A DNA stretch of 64,000 nucleotides, from positions 38,635,172-38,699,171 of the forward strand of contig NC_058339.1 in assembly GCF_905475395.1 (NCBI RefSeq), written 5' to 3'. The translations under genes and the position numbers were made by a program. Shown here piece after piece: positions 39,001 through 45,124 of this stretch. Positions within the stretch are counted from its first letter, which is position 1. The number at the start of each line of letters is the position of its first letter. The notes beneath the pieces are model-generated. The model made no database searches. It had not been told where the DNA came from and was given only the letters and a program-made list of their open reading frames with translations. This DNA comes from Chrysoperla carnea (lineage: Eukaryota > Arthropoda > Insecta > Neuroptera > Chrysopidae).

Positions 39001-42000
39001 GGGATAGGAGCGCTAATGCTTTAGCACGTAGCGATCGTTCTCCTTCTTTATAACCTCCATGGTTTATACCATGGAGATAGATGTTTATATCCTCTTCAAT
39101 CGTCATTAAAGTGCCACCTATAATTTCTTGAAATCACGAATAATGACTAGATTTTTCTTTTATTAGAAGTTTCTTGTTCAGTTTTCAACAAAATGGTTCA
39201 TTCATGATCACACAATAAAATGCAGCTTTTATATAATAATTTTGTATACTTTTTTACAGTTTAAATCAAAAATTAACACTCGCACAACAACAAATGCAAG
39301 GCGATTACGAAAAATTGAAGAAAGAAGAAAGTGAAAAATCAAATAAACTACAGGAACTCATGTCAGTAAACAATAAAAGTGTTTATACTAATAACCACCA
39401 TGCTAATAACATTATTAACGATAATATTAATAATACTCGCAATTCCTCTAATCTATTAACACAATCTGCTGCTTTAATAACAAATTCCACAACTATACCT
39501 TATTATTCCTCTCCACCATCCTCACCAAAAATTGAATCAAATCATTTCATATCATCTGAATCCATTGCTACAACACCTGTTAAAACTCAAAAAAATTTAT
39601 TAAACTCATTAAAACAGCATTCATTTTATCACAATTCCTCAACGTTAAATGTTAAATCATCCTCATCTTCACCTTCGACCCCCACCACTCATATAAAAAC
39701 ATTACAATTGCATATTATTATTTCAATTACAATGTTTTTGATTACCCATAAATGTCCACATTTTTTGCTTGTTATATAAATTTCTTACTCTGTGATATAT
39801 TTTTTTTAATTATTATTTTTCGAATATTGTAAAATTGGTTAAATTATCTCCGACGTTTAAATGTGCAAAAAAGGTTTTTTGGTACGTAAAAGATCTCCCG
39901 ACATTTTTTTTGAAAACGAAGGATTAAATCTTTTTTGCTAAACGTTTTTTAAAGCGCAATAATCTGTTAATTTTTTTGGAAATTTGTACAGAATATAATA
40001 AGTACATAAAATAGTGCCTTCTTGCTAAAACACAATAATTTTTCAAAAAAATAAGTTTATTTTTTGAAAGTCAATTATAGATCATTTTAATAATTTATTA
40101 TTGTAGCGAATTTTTTTTAATTAACCAATTTTATGATTTAAAACGCATGAACCAAAGAAGTAATAACTTAGGCCCTTAGTTAATAAAGTTTGTAAATAAA
40201 AAACGCGTTCACAACCGAAGTAGGGAAGGCAAATAATATTTTTTTAAATTTCAATAAATGGAAAATTGTAAAGCCTAGTTTTTAACAATTCAATACTGCA
40301 AATGTTTTTTTAGTTCTTCTGTGAACGTTACTAATGGTACACTGCTGTATCCATTGTATCTTCTGCTTGAAAAATATCGCAATTAATTCTTTAGCACCTA
40401 TAAAGGTTCTTTGAGAACAAATCATCACCTGAAAGCAGAGAAGGTTCTTATTTTCCGCTTATAGAAGCAGTAGAGCTTCTAATATCAAGTCGCTTCTCAG
40501 AGTGGCTTTTATAGTAGGGTTACAGACTTACTATTGGAAAGGACTTCATTAATTTCACATGTTATTCATTTTATATACTAGGCTTTACAAATTATATTTT
40601 CTATTTATTTCTTAAAAATAATTTATAAAATGTAAATACGCGCGCTATGTCTAGTTTTTAGTACATATTTTGCCTTCTTTTAACTTCAGTGATAACTGTC
40701 ACTGTGTCGCATCGTTGTACTTAACTAATATTTAAAGAAATGTGATTGCAATAAACCAAAAAATAAAAAACTCATTGATGTTATTAAACAATTATTTCAA
40801 AGAGTTTATTTTATATATAGGAAAATTAGGGAAATACATATTTTATGAAAAGTATATAATATATATTTAATAAAAAAATAATAATATATTTTAATAATAT
40901 AATAATAATTGTAAATTACGCGATAATATTTTAACATAGAAGCTAGAAATATTGCCTTTCATATCATTTTCTTTTAAAAGGGCACAACCAATTGCACAAT
41001 AACTTTTATTTAAATTTTCCAACAAGATATAAAATAAATATTTTCAAAAACCCACGACGTAAAGTACAAGGGTGCTTAGCTAAGATAGTAGTAAAATCTT
41101 TCTGTCAAAGTAGAGCAACAAATTATTCAGCTTTTTCTATTCTTCGCAACAGTTCAAAAAATCGAACGCAATAAAATTCTAAGTAGACGATTTCACTTTG
41201 TTTGACCGCCTGCCCTTTCTATGTGGCAAAGTAATAAGCATCATCTTGCGTTTTGGGCGATATTGCTTAGATTTTTTAGATTTCCTTAAACGAATTGTAC
41301 TCGGAAGCCCGTATTTATGATAAACACCATGCGTACAGGACATAAAATGTCGTTCTCAAAATACATTTCGAAGGAAACAAATTACTCAATACGGAATAGT
41401 TGATAGCTTGCACACATTTTAGACATAGTCAATTAAGGGCAAAGCTTGGTACAAACACTTGACTTAATGTCGTGGGTAAATTTATTTGTACAAGTCTCCC
41501 CCAATTAATAAATTTCATATTTGTAAATATTTGTACAATTTGTAATTTTAGGACTCGTTCAACAACGTGATATCGGTTCTATTTAATATTCACTTATATT
41601 ACTCCCACAATGCACCATAATTTGGTTGATTTTTACTTAAACATCGAATTCTTTATACAACATTGTTTGACTTGAATTGTTATGTCGATTTGTGAGGAAA
41701 GAGAGAGATGGAGACTAAAACTGAGTAATATAGTGATATTATGGTTAATTGTACATTTATTGTATCTTGATACAAAATATTAGTAGAATATTTAGAGAAA
41801 TTTTTCGAACAATAAGAATGTCAAATTAAATCTTCTCTAGGGTAATTGGGTTAAAATTCAAGTTGAATGAAAAAGCCAAAAATTTAAAGAATCTCGTTTA
41901 AGTAACAGAATCGACCGTTCGAACTTCGCTCAATTTTTTGAGAATGAGTCCTACAAATATATCCACGATATACGAATATTAATATAAAACTCTAATAGCG

Positions 42001-45000
42001 CCGAATATTGATTTGGTGTAATGTATGTTGCCTAATGCAATGTAAATTAGGAAAAATGCCCTAAATGGTTAACATATTCTTGAATATTGTAAGAACATGT
42101 ACTGCCTATTAAAAAAAAAAAAACTAATTGTTCATGTTTTTCTTAGGCTATATAAAATTTGTTGAACGTAAAAAATTAGCCTTAGATTAAATACTTGTTA
42201 ATGTAGTTTTAACTGTTAGGCATATTTTTCGCTTACAACAACCATTCCTTCACAGAACCCATCACAAATCCTTCGTTTGCATGATCATGCGAGACATTTT
42301 TTATTTTATTAAGTTATTATTTTTTTTTTTTAATTTTATTTGCAAATTCAATTAAAAATAACATTTTTATTATTGAAAATAAATTTTATTTCTGTGTGTT
42401 AGTTTAAAATTCAGACACGTATCCAGAATTTTGTTTTTATGATATGTGAGGAGCCACATAGATATATTTTTTTGTTTGAAGAAGTAAACCCCATCCTTCT
42501 CACTCTGAATACGTGCCTCTTCTTTATTTAGTTCCTCTACGATGCTTTTTCTTTAAATACAAGGCATTTCGCACTTTAGTTTGGATTGATAACAATTTTT
42601 GATAATTTAAGTGATTTTTACAATGCCTTGTGAAGAGGGTTGGATAATTAGATGTAAAAAAGCGGTATTTTATATTCCCAGCCATGTTTTCAAACAACGT
42701 TGTAAAATAGGAAATTTTTGGGTTAAAATACATGTAAAAATCGCTTGAATTTTTTCGAAGTCGTACAAAAATTATGTATTCAAAAACTAATAAATTCTAA
42801 ATTTTCAGCTTCGTAAAAAAACAAAGAAATATTTGAAAAAAAAAAATAAATAAAAATGTTATTTTTATTGGAAACTAAAAAACAATTATTTGTAACGAAT
42901 TATTTTATTTTGTTGCTCACTTCACCTCCACTTTTAGTTTGGTCCAAATTTTATAATTATTATCCTTCTTGATAAAATAAAATCCAACAAAAAAATATGG
43001 AATTTAAACAAAATTCGGTCTTAAAAAATTTCGGGTTGTGGTTTTCACATCTCTACACACGCATACAAAAACGAAACAGATACAAATGTGAAGTGAGTCG
43101 GCGGATACAAATAAATCGTTAAAAGTAATTCGTAATCAGTGTTATTTAAAACAAATGTGAATAAATGAAATTACGTTATTGTTATTTATTGTGTATGCGC
43201 AGTATGACAAACGAACGTCGTGAGCAAGCGCGTAAGGATTTGAAGGGATTGGAAGATACTGTTGCTAAGGAATTGCAGACATTACACAATCTTCGAAAAT
43301 TATTTGTACAAGATTTACAAGTAAGTTTAGTTATTAAATATACATAGATTTAAGAAGTTCTAGGATCAGAAAGGTTGTATTTGTAGCTTTAGTTAGCCTT
43401 GAATCGATTACAATTTCTAGTTCTTGGCGAATTTTCAGATACAAACAATTCAATAGGGCAAAATATTATTCTTTATTGGACGGTTATTCTTTCGAAACAA
43501 ATTCACGACGAAGCAACTAACGAATATCAGAGAGGAAACAATATGAATCACGTTGACATTTAGGCGATCTTAATATGCCTTTTGAATCTTTTTCTTTTAT
43601 CAAATTCATGGAATATCCAGAAAAAATTAAGAAGCTTCAAAAAATCTTTAAAACTATCCAACAATAAATTGAATTTTTCGGAGTTAAATATCTTAACGAG
43701 TTACCGGTACTTTTAGTATTGAAAATATTTTGCCTTTTGAATTTAAACTCATGATATACCCGATACCCGATAATTTGAAAATTTAAAAATAAAGGTAACC
43801 TAATAGTTTTTGAAATTCCCGTACATGGTATATAAAATATCATAGGTTGTGATTTTTCATTTAAAATTAAAAATGAATGTCCCATATTTGGTACAAAAGT
43901 TATCAAGTGATGTAAAAATGAAAGTGCTTGGTTATCATGAGGCTTACTAAATTTTATTTAAAATTATTTATAGGCTCGTATTAAACGTTCCGTCACAACT
44001 GAAGATAACGAAGATGATGGTGGTTCTTTAGCTCAAAAACAAAAAATATCATTCTTAGAAAACAATTTAGATCAATTAACAAAAGTACATAAACAATTAG
44101 TGAGAGATAATGCTGATTTACGTTGTGAATTACCAAAATTAGAGAAACGTTTACGTGCAACAATGGAACGTGTAAAAGCATTAGAATCCGCATTACGTGA
44201 TGCTAAAGAGGGTGCAATGAAAGATCGTAAACGTTATCAATATGAAGTTGATCGTATCAAAGAGGCTGTACGACAAAAGAATCTTGCACGACGTGGTCCA
44301 AGTGCTCAAATCGGTATGTAACTTTAATTATTTTGTATATAACGATCAATATTTTAATGTTTTATGTTTGTGAACAGCAAAACCAATTCGTGCTGGACAA
44401 CATCATACCAACACCATGGTGAATTTACGAGGAACACAAGGTAATGTTATCAGTCCACGAATTATTTCTGATAACGATGCCAACAAACGTAAAAGTATAA
44501 TAATCGGAGGAAATCGAGGTAAGTGAAATGTTTTATATTAAATTTTATGGTGTTCCGTATCAAAATTTGAAAAATAGTTAATATATACCTATACAATCTA
44601 TCTTTATCTGAATAATACTAATGAAAATAGAAATAGGTCTCCGCATTAAAGCCCAACCATAGATAAAATTTAAAGATTTAAAAACAAAATTTTATACCAA
44701 ATTACTTCACATCAAGTAGAACATTGCATTATATTGAACTACCCACTTGTGAACTACGCGATCGCTTGGATAATTATCGGCGCCTAGCTTTATTTTAAAT
44801 TATTTAAAATCCTAAATCATTGTTTGTCGCCAATTTGATTCCCTATTTTTGTGTTATGTTTTAGAAACATCAACCTAAATTAATGACTTTCGATAAATAT
44901 GATAAAGATGTAAAAATGTACGAACTTAGGGTACGTTCCGCTATACAATGAGACCACTGTAAGATATGACATTTATTCAGTATACTGCGAAGCCGTTCTG

Positions 45001-45103
45001 TGTTCAACGAAATAATTATTTTGATGCGGTCCACTTTTTCCTGAATATCATGCAAAACAATCTCTTTCTTCATAAACATTTTTATATTTCAGATGAAAGC
45101 TGA
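15078..45103 (+). CDS. Khc: Kinesin heavy chain (conventional kinesin-1), whole gene of 13 coding exons
   Basis: Plus-end-directed microtubule motor for axonal and cytoplasmic transport. Coding exons: 15078-15245, 33361-33676, 33749-33892, 35200-35578, 35644-35858, 36258-36574, 36838-37242, 37830-38161, 39260-39361, 43203-43320, 43974-44313, 44378-44518 and 45093-45103. All junctions are GT-AG and in frame, giving 995 residues against 975 in Drosophila. Motor domain residues 1 to about 335: P-loop GQTSSGKT 99-106, switch I NEHSSRSH 212-219, switch II DLAGSE 245-250. Neck linker and neck coil follow from about 336, a long coiled-coil stalk to about 930, and the autoinhibitory IAK motif at 945-947. 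Exon boundaries were set by reading frame and continuity with the insect protein. The last exon is the least certain. The first intron is 18.1 kb. Confidence 0.95.
15246..16249. other. Start of Khc intron 1, AT-rich, no feature recognised
   Basis: The 18.1-kb first intron spans 15246-33360. Its first kilobase has no recognisable open frame or inverted repeat. There is a T19 run at 16090-16108. Later parts are described under the individual repeats; bases between those entries show nothing that I can name. Confidence 0.4.
16250..16385. mobile_element. TA-flanked MITE, copy 2 (Khc intron 1)
   Basis: It starts TGTCAACGGTAATATTGTAA and ends TTACAATATTACGTTGACA; the ends are about 36-bp inverted repeats. 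TA flanks at 16248-16249 and 16386-16387. Same family as 4357-4578 but 136 bp long against 222 bp. Both copies contain TTTTTTGGAAGCTAAATT. Confidence 0.8.
16706..16858. mobile_element. Small MITE with about 60-bp inverted ends
   Basis: The left arm holds ATACTAA then GTGTAATACATAACACATAA. The right arm is its reverse complement, with TTATGTCTTATGTATTACAC followed by TTAGTAT. The arms are imperfect. No target duplication was assigned. Confidence 0.65.
17440..17722. repeat. Repeat related to the foldback element at 50762-51164, with a nested palindrome
   Basis: 17455-17560 (AACCCGCACGATCAGGCAGG, TGGCTTTCTGTGAAACTTTG) matches the right arm of the foldback element at 50762-51164 in reverse. At 17609-17721 there is an inverted repeat, ACATATATTATAGTTATAGT with GATGACTACCGT against its reverse complement. 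The same TATATGACTACCGT arm occurs once at 50847-50880. Confidence 0.65.
18440..18850 (-). repeat. Dispersed repeat family A, nearly complete copy, reversed
   Basis: Reverse complement of the family: ATACCATGTATATATGAAAT at the left, then TTTTGGTATAGGTGTTCATA, GTGGACACGATAACTCAAAA, AACAAAAGTTTATGTTCC and TGTTTACCCGTGAGGGCGCA. The usual extreme 5' part (CAACTAACTGAGTTAATTG) is absent. It lies in Khc intron 1. Confidence 0.75.
19446..19745. mobile_element. TA-flanked 300-bp element with CAGGGTG ends
   Basis: It begins CAGGGTGTCCCGTGACTCG and ends GTACCCTG, with TA on both flanks (19444-19445 and 19746-19747). Short inverted ends of this kind plus TA duplication are typical of non-autonomous Tc1/mariner/pogo elements. 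A 101-codon minus-strand open frame inside shows no recognisable domain. Flanks 18851-19445 and 19746-20629 show nothing. Confidence 0.65.
20630..21000. repeat. Divergent repeat related to family A
   Basis: It shares ATAAAGAACATTTTTTACAT and TTAAACTTTTTTTCG with family A, plus AACTATAAAAGATGAGGAG and GCAGGTAGCTTCAAA, which recur in reverse at 60940-61000. It is a mosaic variant; the edges are approximate. Confidence 0.45.
21826..22210. repeat. Dispersed repeat with TTAGGTTAGGTTAGAG head (retroelement-like fragment)
   Basis: It starts with the tandem TTAGGTTAGGTT motif, then AGAGTGGCTGCCCTGGGGTG. It is clearly less AT-rich than its surroundings. Such heads are seen on dispersed retroelement fragments in insects. 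No coding domain was recognised, so the class is uncertain. The stretch 22211-23950 to its right shows nothing recognisable apart from a G-rich patch near 23330-23360. Confidence 0.4.
23951..24290. repeat. Dispersed repeat with TCTGCCTGTCTGTCTGAC motif and duplicated inner block
   Basis: It contains GTGACACCGTAGCGTCTAAA followed by ATGAACCGATTTGAATTTT, which recurs in shortened form at 51800-51860. It also has two direct copies of GAGTTTAGGGTTCCGTACCC about 130 bp apart (near 24118 and 24244). The block TTTAGGGTTCCGTA also occurs at 16157. Probably a retroelement-derived fragment. Confidence 0.45.
24855..25402 (+). repeat. Dispersed repeat family A, full-length copy
   Basis: About 548 bp. 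It starts GTGAAAACAAACAACTAACT then GAGTTAATTGTTGAAATA and ends TTTCATATATACATGGTATA. The ends are not inverted repeats and no long open frame is present. The core has CACGAGAGCACA-like sequence, TTTCAAACAAAAGTTGTTTA, CAAGATGGGACTTACGGACC, GACCCAATTGACCTATGTTG and a GACGGACAACC stretch. The stretch 25403-26232 shows nothing further. Confidence 0.75.
26233..26373. mobile_element. Short palindromic MITE
   Basis: The arms of about 58 bp are ATTTACGATTTTAAATTTTT and CTTTAATTTATGCTTCAAAA, against their reverse complements, around a short centre flanked by GATGATCA and TGATCATC. No target duplication was assigned. The stretch 26374-26986 shows nothing recognisable. Confidence 0.6.
26987..27019 (+). 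repeat. A33 homopolymer
   Basis: Thirty-three consecutive A residues. It may be the tail of an old retroposed sequence or simple slippage. Nothing recognisable as a gene copy precedes it. Confidence 0.8.
27162..27330 (-). pseudogene. hAT transposase C-terminal dimerisation-domain relic
   Basis: Read on the minus strand from about 27330 the translation gives [20 protein letters not shown] and then [14 protein letters not shown] before a TGA at 27162-27164. The segment P-V-T-T-A-x-S-E-R-S-F-S-x-L-x-R-L-K-T-Y-x-x-x-x-M-x-E-D-R-L is the hallmark of the hAT-family dimerisation region. The rest of the transposase is not present next to it. It is an isolated fragment inside Khc intron 1. The element's ends were not found. 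Confidence 0.7.
28117..28560. repeat. Retroelement-like fragment containing heat-shock-element-like motifs
   Basis: It begins ACTAGCAGCCAAACCCGACG then TTGCTCGGGC, resembling the tail signature of insect non-LTR retroelements in reverse. A promoter-like block CCTTTTATACCC lies near 28417-28427. Less AT-rich than its surroundings. No reverse transcriptase was found. Classification is tentative. The preceding stretch 27331-28116 includes another unclassified low-copy-looking block near 27500-27690. Confidence 0.35.
28251..28663. promoter_or_regulatory. Cluster of heat-shock-element-like motifs in Khc intron 1
   Basis: Alternating GAA/TTC pentamers occur at 28264-28271 (GAAATTTC), 28280-28297 (GAACACTCTAGAATATTT), 28436-28448 (TTCTAGAGGCTTC), 28458-28465 (GAATGTTC) and 28651-28663 (GTCTAGAAAGTTC). 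A TATA-like TTTATA lies near 28419. HSF sites are nGAAn repeats; these have one to two mismatches. They may belong to a transposon promoter rather than to Khc. Confidence 0.3.
28805..29218. mobile_element. 414-bp DNA transposon remnant with GGCTGCGTTTGGCA ends and 3-bp duplication
   Basis: It starts GGCTGCGTTTGGCAGAAAAA and ends TTTTTCTGCCAAACGCAGCC, perfect inverted ends of 20 bp, continued by the imperfect pair AGCGCTTACTAGCGCT / AAGCGCTTACTAGTGCT. ATT flanks both sides (28802-28804 and 29219-29221). The 3-bp duplication and end type are reminiscent of PIF/Harbinger, though ATT is not the usual TWA. No transposase. The stretch 29219-30700 shows nothing recognisable. Confidence 0.7.
30700..31030. 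repeat. Divergent tandem repeat, about 131-145 bp period, three units
   Basis: Unit ends are GAGGCGAAATTT (30743), GAAGTGAAATTT (30874) and GAGGTGAAATTG (31019). TCCTCAGTTGCTTTTTGA recurs at 30818 and 30952, followed by CTC-GAT and ACCCT/ACCTCC blocks. The units are strongly diverged. It is not obviously part of a known element. The stretch 31031-31840 shows nothing recognisable. Confidence 0.55.
31840..32400 (-). repeat. Possible non-LTR retroelement fragment
   Basis: On the minus strand the sequence contains AAGCGGGCAGTTCACAGCTA, like the terminal signature of insect RTE-type elements, and a translated stretch [20 protein letters not shown] that looks like a relic of repetitive open frames. 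It is less AT-rich than the intron. Edges and class are uncertain. Confidence 0.3.
32414..32932. mobile_element. hAT-type MITE with perfect 8-bp duplication, built of GATATATATC repeats
   Basis: It begins CAGGGTTCGAAAATATCCGA and ends GATATATATCCTCGAACCCTG-like, with inverted ends CAGGGTTCGA. The 8-bp direct duplication ATTTTATT flanks it at 32406-32413 and 32933-32940. Both arms are filled with copies of CCGATATATATC and its relatives. The centre (about 32520-32840) is unrelated and non-coding. Located 428 bp upstream of Khc exon 2. Confidence 0.85.
33361..33676 (+). CDS. Khc: Khc coding exon 2 (P-loop exon, residues 57-161)
   Basis: Acceptor TTTATTTTAG. It begins [20 protein letters not shown] and contains the nucleotide-binding P-loop GQTSSGKT. 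It ends at KIRDLLD plus one base of a split Val codon. Donor GGTAAGG. An open frame starting at 33113 overlaps it in another frame and is a shadow. Confidence 0.95.
33749..33892 (+). CDS. Khc: Khc coding exon 3 (residues 162-209)
   Basis: Acceptor TTCTTGTAG. It encodes [20 protein letters not shown] and continues through [19 protein letters not shown] to HIAVT, ending with the first base of a split Asn codon. Donor GTAAGT. The downstream intron carries the large inverted-repeat element at 33918-34950. Confidence 0.95.
33918..34950. mobile_element. Foldback element with two 322-bp near-identical inverted arms, in Khc intron 3
   Basis: It begins TACGGGGTGTTCCAAACCAC and ends in the reverse complement. 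TA flanks both sides (33916-33917 and 34951-34952). The arms 33918-34239 and 34629-34950 look nearly identical, including a GGGGTAGGGGGTGTAAC block. The loop of about 390 bp is T-rich and unrelated. High arm identity suggests a young insertion. TA duplication suggests a Tc1/mariner-type relationship. No transposase. Short open frames in the arms are chance. Confidence 0.88.
35200..35578 (+). CDS. Khc: Khc coding exon 4 (switch I and II, residues 210-335)
   Basis: Acceptor TTCTTCCAG. It completes the split Asn and reads [20 protein letters not shown], then switch [17 protein letters not shown] and the microtubule-binding segment ending [20 protein letters not shown], followed by TLDFGK. Donor GGTAAGT in phase 2. 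Confidence 0.95.
35644..35858 (+). CDS. Khc: Khc coding exon 5 (neck linker and neck coil, residues 336-407)
   Basis: Acceptor TTTTTTCAG. It encodes [20 protein letters not shown], then the charged neck coiled coil [20 protein letters not shown] and [15 protein letters not shown]. The exon ends before GTGAAT in phase 1. An unspliced reading would stop at 35879. Confidence 0.92.
36258..36574 (+). CDS. Khc: Khc coding exon 6 (hinge and start of stalk, residues 408-513)
   Basis: Acceptor ATTTTTTTAG. The first about 30 residues are a divergent, proline- and glycine-containing hinge ([19 protein letters not shown]). Coiled coil then begins: [20 protein letters not shown] through [16 protein letters not shown]. 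Donor GTAAGT, phase 0. Confidence 0.93.
36838..37242 (+). CDS. Khc: Khc coding exon 7 (stalk, residues 514-648)
   Basis: Acceptor TTTTCATAG. Coiled-coil [20 protein letters not shown], then [20 protein letters not shown] and the less regular segment [18 protein letters not shown]. Ends DSNKK; donor GTAAGT. The following intron (37243-37829) shows no recognisable feature. Confidence 0.94.
37830..38161 (+). CDS. Khc: Khc coding exon 8 (stalk, residues 649-758)
   Basis: Acceptor [49 protein letters not shown] and [20 protein letters not shown] are close to the fly protein. It ends ISELK plus two bases GA of a split Asp codon. Donor GTATGT. The next intron carries the hAT-like element at 38672-39061. 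Confidence 0.94.
38672..39061. mobile_element. 390-bp hAT-like MITE with perfect 8-bp duplication, in Khc intron 8
   Basis: It begins CATGGAGGTTAGAGAGAAGG and ends CCTTCTTTATAACCTCCATG. GTTTATAC is duplicated exactly at 38664-38671 and 39062-39069. The arms of about 45 bp share AACGATCGCT. No transposase. An 89-codon minus-strand frame overlapping it is not convincing. Confidence 0.8.
39260..39361 (+). CDS. Khc: Khc coding exon 9 (stalk, residues 759-792)
   Basis: Acceptor TTTTTACAG. It completes Asp and reads [20 protein letters not shown], ending KLQEL plus AT of a split Ile codon. The donor is GTCAGT, weaker than the other Khc donors. Joining to exon 10 gives [18 protein letters not shown], which follows insect and vertebrate kinesin-1. 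The frame stays open past the donor for 139 codons (see the alternative form). Confidence 0.88.
39260..39779 (+). CDS. Khc: Candidate alternative terminal exon of Khc (extended exon 9)
   Basis: If the GTCAGT donor at 39362 is not used, translation continues for 139 codons to TAA at 39777-39779. The added tail is rich in Asn, Ser, Thr and Pro, with [10 protein letters not shown] and [12 protein letters not shown]. It ends with a hydrophobic stretch [12 protein letters not shown] followed by CPHFLLVI. The predicted isoform would have about 931 residues. It keeps motor and stalk but lacks the end of the coiled coil, much of the cargo/light-chain region and the IAK motif. In DNA this AT-rich, so long an open run is unlikely by chance. 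No phase-2 donor inside could rejoin exon 10. Possible poly(A) signals lie at 40182-40200. There is no expression evidence. Confidence 0.45.
39780..43202. other. Remainder of Khc intron 9, mostly featureless
   Basis: A 3.4-kb AT-rich stretch between the extended exon 9 frame and exon 10. At 42353-42871 the block AAAAATAACATTTTTATT recurs as an inverted pair around a less AT-rich core (CACGTATCCAGAATTTTG and CTGAATACGTGCCTC), which may be an unclassified MITE. Otherwise nothing recognisable. Small open frames at 40992-41174 and 42524-42733 look like chance. Confidence 0.35.
40182..40200 (+). promoter_or_regulatory. Candidate poly(A) signals for the short Khc form
   Basis: AATAAA at 40182-40187 and 40195-40200, about 400 nt after the stop of the extended exon 9. 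They would serve a composite terminal exon. In this AT-rich intron they may be chance. Confidence 0.25.
43203..43320 (+). CDS. Khc: Khc coding exon 10 (residues 793-832)
   Basis: Acceptor ATGCGCAG. It encodes [20 protein letters not shown] and [18 protein letters not shown], one of the most conserved parts of the kinesin-1 tail coiled coil. In the family this neighbourhood contributes to kinesin light chain binding. Donor GTAAGT, phase 0. The next intron (43321-43973) is featureless. Confidence 0.94.
43974..44313 (+). CDS. Khc: Khc coding exon 11 (C-terminal coiled coil, residues 833-945)
   Basis: Acceptor ATTTATAG. It encodes the variable [20 protein letters not shown], then [40 protein letters not shown] and the tail [27 protein letters not shown]. 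It ends in the first base of the Ala of the IAK motif. Donor GTATGT. Confidence 0.94.
44378..44518 (+). CDS. Khc: Khc coding exon 12 (IAK motif and globular tail, residues 946-992)
   Basis: Acceptor GTGAACAG. It completes I-A-K-P-I, the family's autoinhibitory motif that folds back on the motor. A low-complexity tail follows with [17 protein letters not shown]-like composition, [13 protein letters not shown] and IIIGGNR. The exon ends at a consensus donor GAG|GTAAGT. Read through, the frame would stop three codons later at 44524-44526 (GK stop). Confidence 0.85.
45093..45103 (+). CDS. Khc: Khc coding exon 13, last 11 coding bases (candidate)
   Basis: A good polypyrimidine acceptor TTTATATTTCAG precedes 45093. 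Joined in frame to the phase-1 donor of exon 12 it adds Asp-Glu-Ser and then TGA. AATAAA follows at 45115. The arrangement is coherent but so small an exon cannot be proved from sequence. The alternative is termination inside the intron at 44524-44526. Confidence 0.5.
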
Positions 45104-45114
45104 ATTAATGCTTA

Positions 45115-45124
45115 AATAAATAAA
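45115..45124 (+). promoter_or_regulatory. Candidate poly(A) signal(s) of full-length Khc
   Basis: Overlapping AATAAA hexamers at 45115-45120 and 45119-45124, 12-21 nt after the proposed stop. Another AATAAA lies near 45195. They support a 3' end here. Confidence 0.4.
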
